Assembly (NCBI RefSeq): GCF_021728295.1
Contig: NZ_JAKJXE010000013.1
Span: 1 to 64,000 of the forward strand
Direction of reading: 5' to 3'
Source of the DNA: Pseudomonas petrae
Lineage (GTDB): Bacteria; Pseudomonadota; Gammaproteobacteria; Pseudomonadales; Pseudomonadaceae
Length of the DNA: 64,000 nt
The notes below the pieces were generated by a model. It saw only the letters and a program-made list of their open reading frames with translations. It searched no databases and had not been told where the DNA came from. The translations under genes and the position numbers were made by a program. Positions 62,303 to 64,000 of the stretch are shown here, piece by piece. How positions within the stretch are numbered: position 1 is the first letter of the stretch; each line of letters starts with the position of its first letter.

Positions 62303-62330
62303 TGTGTGGCTGCTGCGCCGCGTCGGTTCC
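62303..62330 (-). promoter_or_regulatory. hrp box of the hrpK operon
   Basis: On the minus strand GGAACC (62330-62325), fifteen bases, then CCACACA (62309-62303). Spacing of 15 rather than 16 is within the range known for HrpL promoters. The hrpK start codon is 32 bases downstream. Confidence 0.88.
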
Positions 62331-62403
62331 GATAAATGTTGCAATTTGTTTCCCAACTACCGAGCGGGCCGTCCGCACACTTCGGAGGGGGTATGAGGAT
62401 GGA

Positions 62404-63127
62404 GGCTTCCTGGCTAAAGCCGGTCCCACAACGTTCGCGTTCAGCCAGTCCCACTGGATGCACGCGATGCTTTTTAGTGGGACCTGCTTCAGCCGGAAAG
62501 AGGCCTGTGTGAACACGATCAATCTTGCGGTGTGACGCCCGACACCTTCCCGGCTAAAGCCGGTCCCACAAAGATCGCCCTCAGCCAGTGCCACTGGATG
62601 CACGCCATGCTTTTTAGTGGGACCGGCTTCAGCCGGGAAGAGGCCTGTGCGAACACGATCAATCTTGCGGTGTGACGCCCGACACCTTCCCGGCTAAAGC
62701 CGGTCCCACAAAGATCGCCTTCAGCCAGTGCCACTGGATGCACGCCATGCTTTTTAGTGGGACCTGCTTCAGCCGGGAAGAGGCCTGTGTGAACACCACC
62801 AATCCTGCGGCGTGACGCCCGACGCCTTCCCGGCTAAAGCCGGTCCCACAAAGATCGCGTTCAGCCAGTGCCACTGGATGCACGCCATGCTTTTTAGTGG
62901 GACCGGCTTCAGCCGGGAAGAGGCCTGTGTGAACACCACCAATCCTGCGGCGTGACGCCCGACGCCTTCCCGGCTAAAGCCGGTCCTACAAGGGCATTGT
63001 CCAGTTCCATCATGTGTGCACGCCGCGTTCCCGTAGGACCGGCTTCAGCCGGGAAGAGGCCTGTGTGAACACTATCAATCCTGCGGCGTGACACTCGACG
63101 TCTTCCCGGCTAAAGCCGGTCCCACAC
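62404..63127. repeat. Tandem array of a 140-bp repeat between hrpK and hrpL
   Basis: The 950-base gap 62272-63223 has no gene. Its core is a tandem array with unit starts (CTTCCCGGCTAAAGCCGG) at about 62547, 62687, 62827 and 62967, an exact 140-base period, plus a diverged unit at each end. Each unit holds one forward palindrome, the filler with CACTGGATGCACGCCATGC and one inverted GGACCGGCTTCAGCCGG. Short frames coding MHPVALAE-type peptides are artefacts of the repeat. Confidence 0.9.
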
Positions 63128-63223
63128 AGTTCGCGTTCCGTCAGTCCCACCAGGGTCAACCGCCAATAACCAAGATGTCGGCGCAGGCGCAGGCTGATCA
63201 ACACACTCGCGCTCGGCGGGCAC

Positions 63224-63775
63224 TCAGGCAAACGGGTCCATCTGCCGCTTGAGTTGCTCCCGGGCCCGGGACAGGCGTGAGCGCACGGTGCCGATCGGCA
63301 CGCCAAGGGACGACGCGGTTTCCTGATAATTGCCGTCCATTTCCAGCGATACCTCGATGACTCGCTGCATGTTCGACGGCAGCGTGCCAATCGCCCTGAC
63401 GACTCGCACCAACTGACGATGGCCGTCAACCTGATGGCCGATGTCGCCATGGCTGTCGGGTTCGGAATGGGTGTGGTCTTCCCAGCTTTCCTGGTACGGC
63501 TGGCGGTACATCTTGCGAAAGTGGTTGCGGATCAGGTTGAGCGCGATGCCACACAGCCAGGTCTGGGGTTTGCTCGCGTGTTGAAACTTGTGCTCGCTGC
63601 GCAGCGCTTCCAGAAAGGTGCTTTGCAGAATGTCGTCGACATCTTCCGGGTTCATGACCCGCTTCTGAATGAAGCCGCGAATCATCTTGATCTGATCACT
63701 GGTCAGGTGACGTATCCCTTGAGCGGGACGGCGCACTGGGGAGTCAATGTCGAGAATCGCAAGGTTGGAAAACAT
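63224..63775 (-). CDS. hrpL: HrpL, ECF sigma factor of the type III secretion regulon
   Basis: The 183-residue protein recognises hrp boxes and drives the hrp/hrc and effector genes. Sigma region 2 contains RVMNPEDVDDILQSTFLEAL, then KFQHASKPQTWLCGIALNLI and RNHFRKMYRQPYQESWED, as in P. syringae HrpL. Region 4 is NMQRVIEVSLEMDGNYQETA with SLGVPIGTVRSRLSRAREQL. I set the start at 63775 (MFSNLAILD, like other HrpL N-termini) behind AAGGA; the frame is open 22 codons upstream. A sigma-54 promoter precedes it. Confidence 0.95.
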   Translation of the reverse strand: MFSNLAILDIDSPVRRPAQGIRHLTSDQIKMIRGFIQKRVMNPEDVDDILQSTFLEALRSEHKFQHASKPQTWLCGIALNLIRNHFRKMYRQPYQESWEDHTHSEPDSHGDIGHQVDGHRQLVRVVRAIGTLPSNMQRVIEVSLEMDGNYQETASSLGVPIGTVRSRLSRAREQLKRQMDPFA

Positions 63776-63811
63776 CAGGGCTCTTCCTTGTTTTGAGTGT
63801 ATTAGCCCTAT

Positions 63812-63828
63812 AGCGATATGCGTGCCAT
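63812..63828 (-). promoter_or_regulatory. Sigma-54 promoter of hrpL
   Basis: On the minus strand TGGCACG, four bases, then TCGCT fits the -24/-12 pattern TGGCACG-N4-TTGCW with one mismatch. Known biology places hrpL under RpoN with HrpR/HrpS. AT-rich sequence just upstream (63830-63890) could host IHF bending, which is inference. Confidence 0.75.
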
Positions 63829-63961
63829 CCATTAATATCATTTAAATCATTGATTTTTATCATTTAAAACAATCTGAAAGTACAATGCTGTGCAAATCTT
63901 TGCGCGAACACGCTGTTTCTCCGACGAGATTTGGCACAGATGCCCCTGCGCGCAAATAGAT

Positions 63962-63990
63962 GGAACCGCTTTGCCGCCGCGCTCCACTCA
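63962..63990 (+). promoter_or_regulatory. hrp box reading out of the window (probable hrpJ operon promoter)
   Basis: GGAACC at 63962-63967, sixteen bases, then CCACTCA at 63984-63990. It matches the HrpL consensus perfectly and faces right, divergent from hrpL. In related bacteria the hrpJ operon with the hrc genes begins here; that gene lies beyond the edge. Confidence 0.88.
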
Positions 63991-64000
63991 GAGCCCATGA

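Noticed and set aside
62193..63450. Series of 60-146-codon minus-strand frames with MHPVALAE or GTGFSRE peptides
   Set aside because: They are generated by the tandem palindromic repeat and recur wherever the repeat occurs.
63933..63950. TGGCAC on the plus strand, considered as a second sigma-54 promoter
   Set aside because: The expected TTGC at the -12 spacing is missing (the sequence there is CCCC).

Overview
The window is chromosomal DNA of a plant-associated Pseudomonas of the P. syringae / viridiflava / cichorii type. The main reasons are an hrpL sigma-factor gene with three perfect or near-perfect hrp boxes, an hrpK operon carrying type III helper/effector genes, a P. putida-type nicotinate degradation cluster, and the dispersed repeats (inverted pairs of GTAGGAGC...GCTCCTAC, and CCCGGCTAAAGCCGG units) usual in fluorescent pseudomonads. 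No tRNA, rRNA, CRISPR array or transposase was found.

Left part (1-9.6 kb): the start of an ABC transporter running off the edge, a decayed acetyltransferase fragment, an SseB-family protein, small unknown genes with a possible frameshift, an MscS channel with a cyclic-nucleotide domain, an SDR, a zinc-independent reductase, and pssA followed by a TetR regulator. From 9.6 to 21.4 kb lies the nicotinate pathway: nicX, nicR, nicA and nicB on the minus strand, and nicC, nicD, nicF, nicT and a periplasmic nucleoside hydrolase on the plus strand. Together they convert nicotinate through 6-hydroxynicotinate, 2,5-dihydroxypyridine, N-formylmaleamate and maleamate to maleate. The maleate isomerase nicE is not in the window.

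Middle (21.5-42.5 kb): an aldo/keto reductase, an AhpD-like protein, an AraC regulator, the NHEJ pair ligD-ku, an MFS exporter, and a small GNAT/56-residue pair. A six-gene unit for uptake and catabolism of a sulfur amino acid follows. It has a periplasmic binding protein broken by a stop codon, two permeases, an ATPase, cysteine dioxygenase, and a very large fusion of four rhodanese domains with a cystathionine beta-lyase; a divergent LysR gene sits beside it. A sulfonate-type binding protein and a flavin monooxygenase add to a sulfur-scavenging theme. From 42.9 to 49.2 kb is an Rhs polymorphic toxin with a cognate immunity candidate, a displaced Rhs tip remnant and a secreted ankyrin protein.

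Right part (51-64 kb): the edge of a type III secretion island. An SOS box precedes a UmuC/RulB-type polymerase whose umuD partner is missing. Twenty-two bases after umuC a perfect hrp box starts a 692-codon gene, read here as a new type III effector with an EspL/OspD3 (ShET2)-like cysteine protease core and ankyrin-like repeats. After a DUF2231/sugar-dehydrogenase pair comes the minus-strand operon hrpK - hopP1-like - hopAA1-like behind its own hrp box, then a 140-bp tandem repeat array, then hrpL with a sigma-54 promoter. A divergent hrp box at the right edge points into the rest of the island, presumably the hrpJ operon. All type III gene names rest on recalled family sequences, not on a search.
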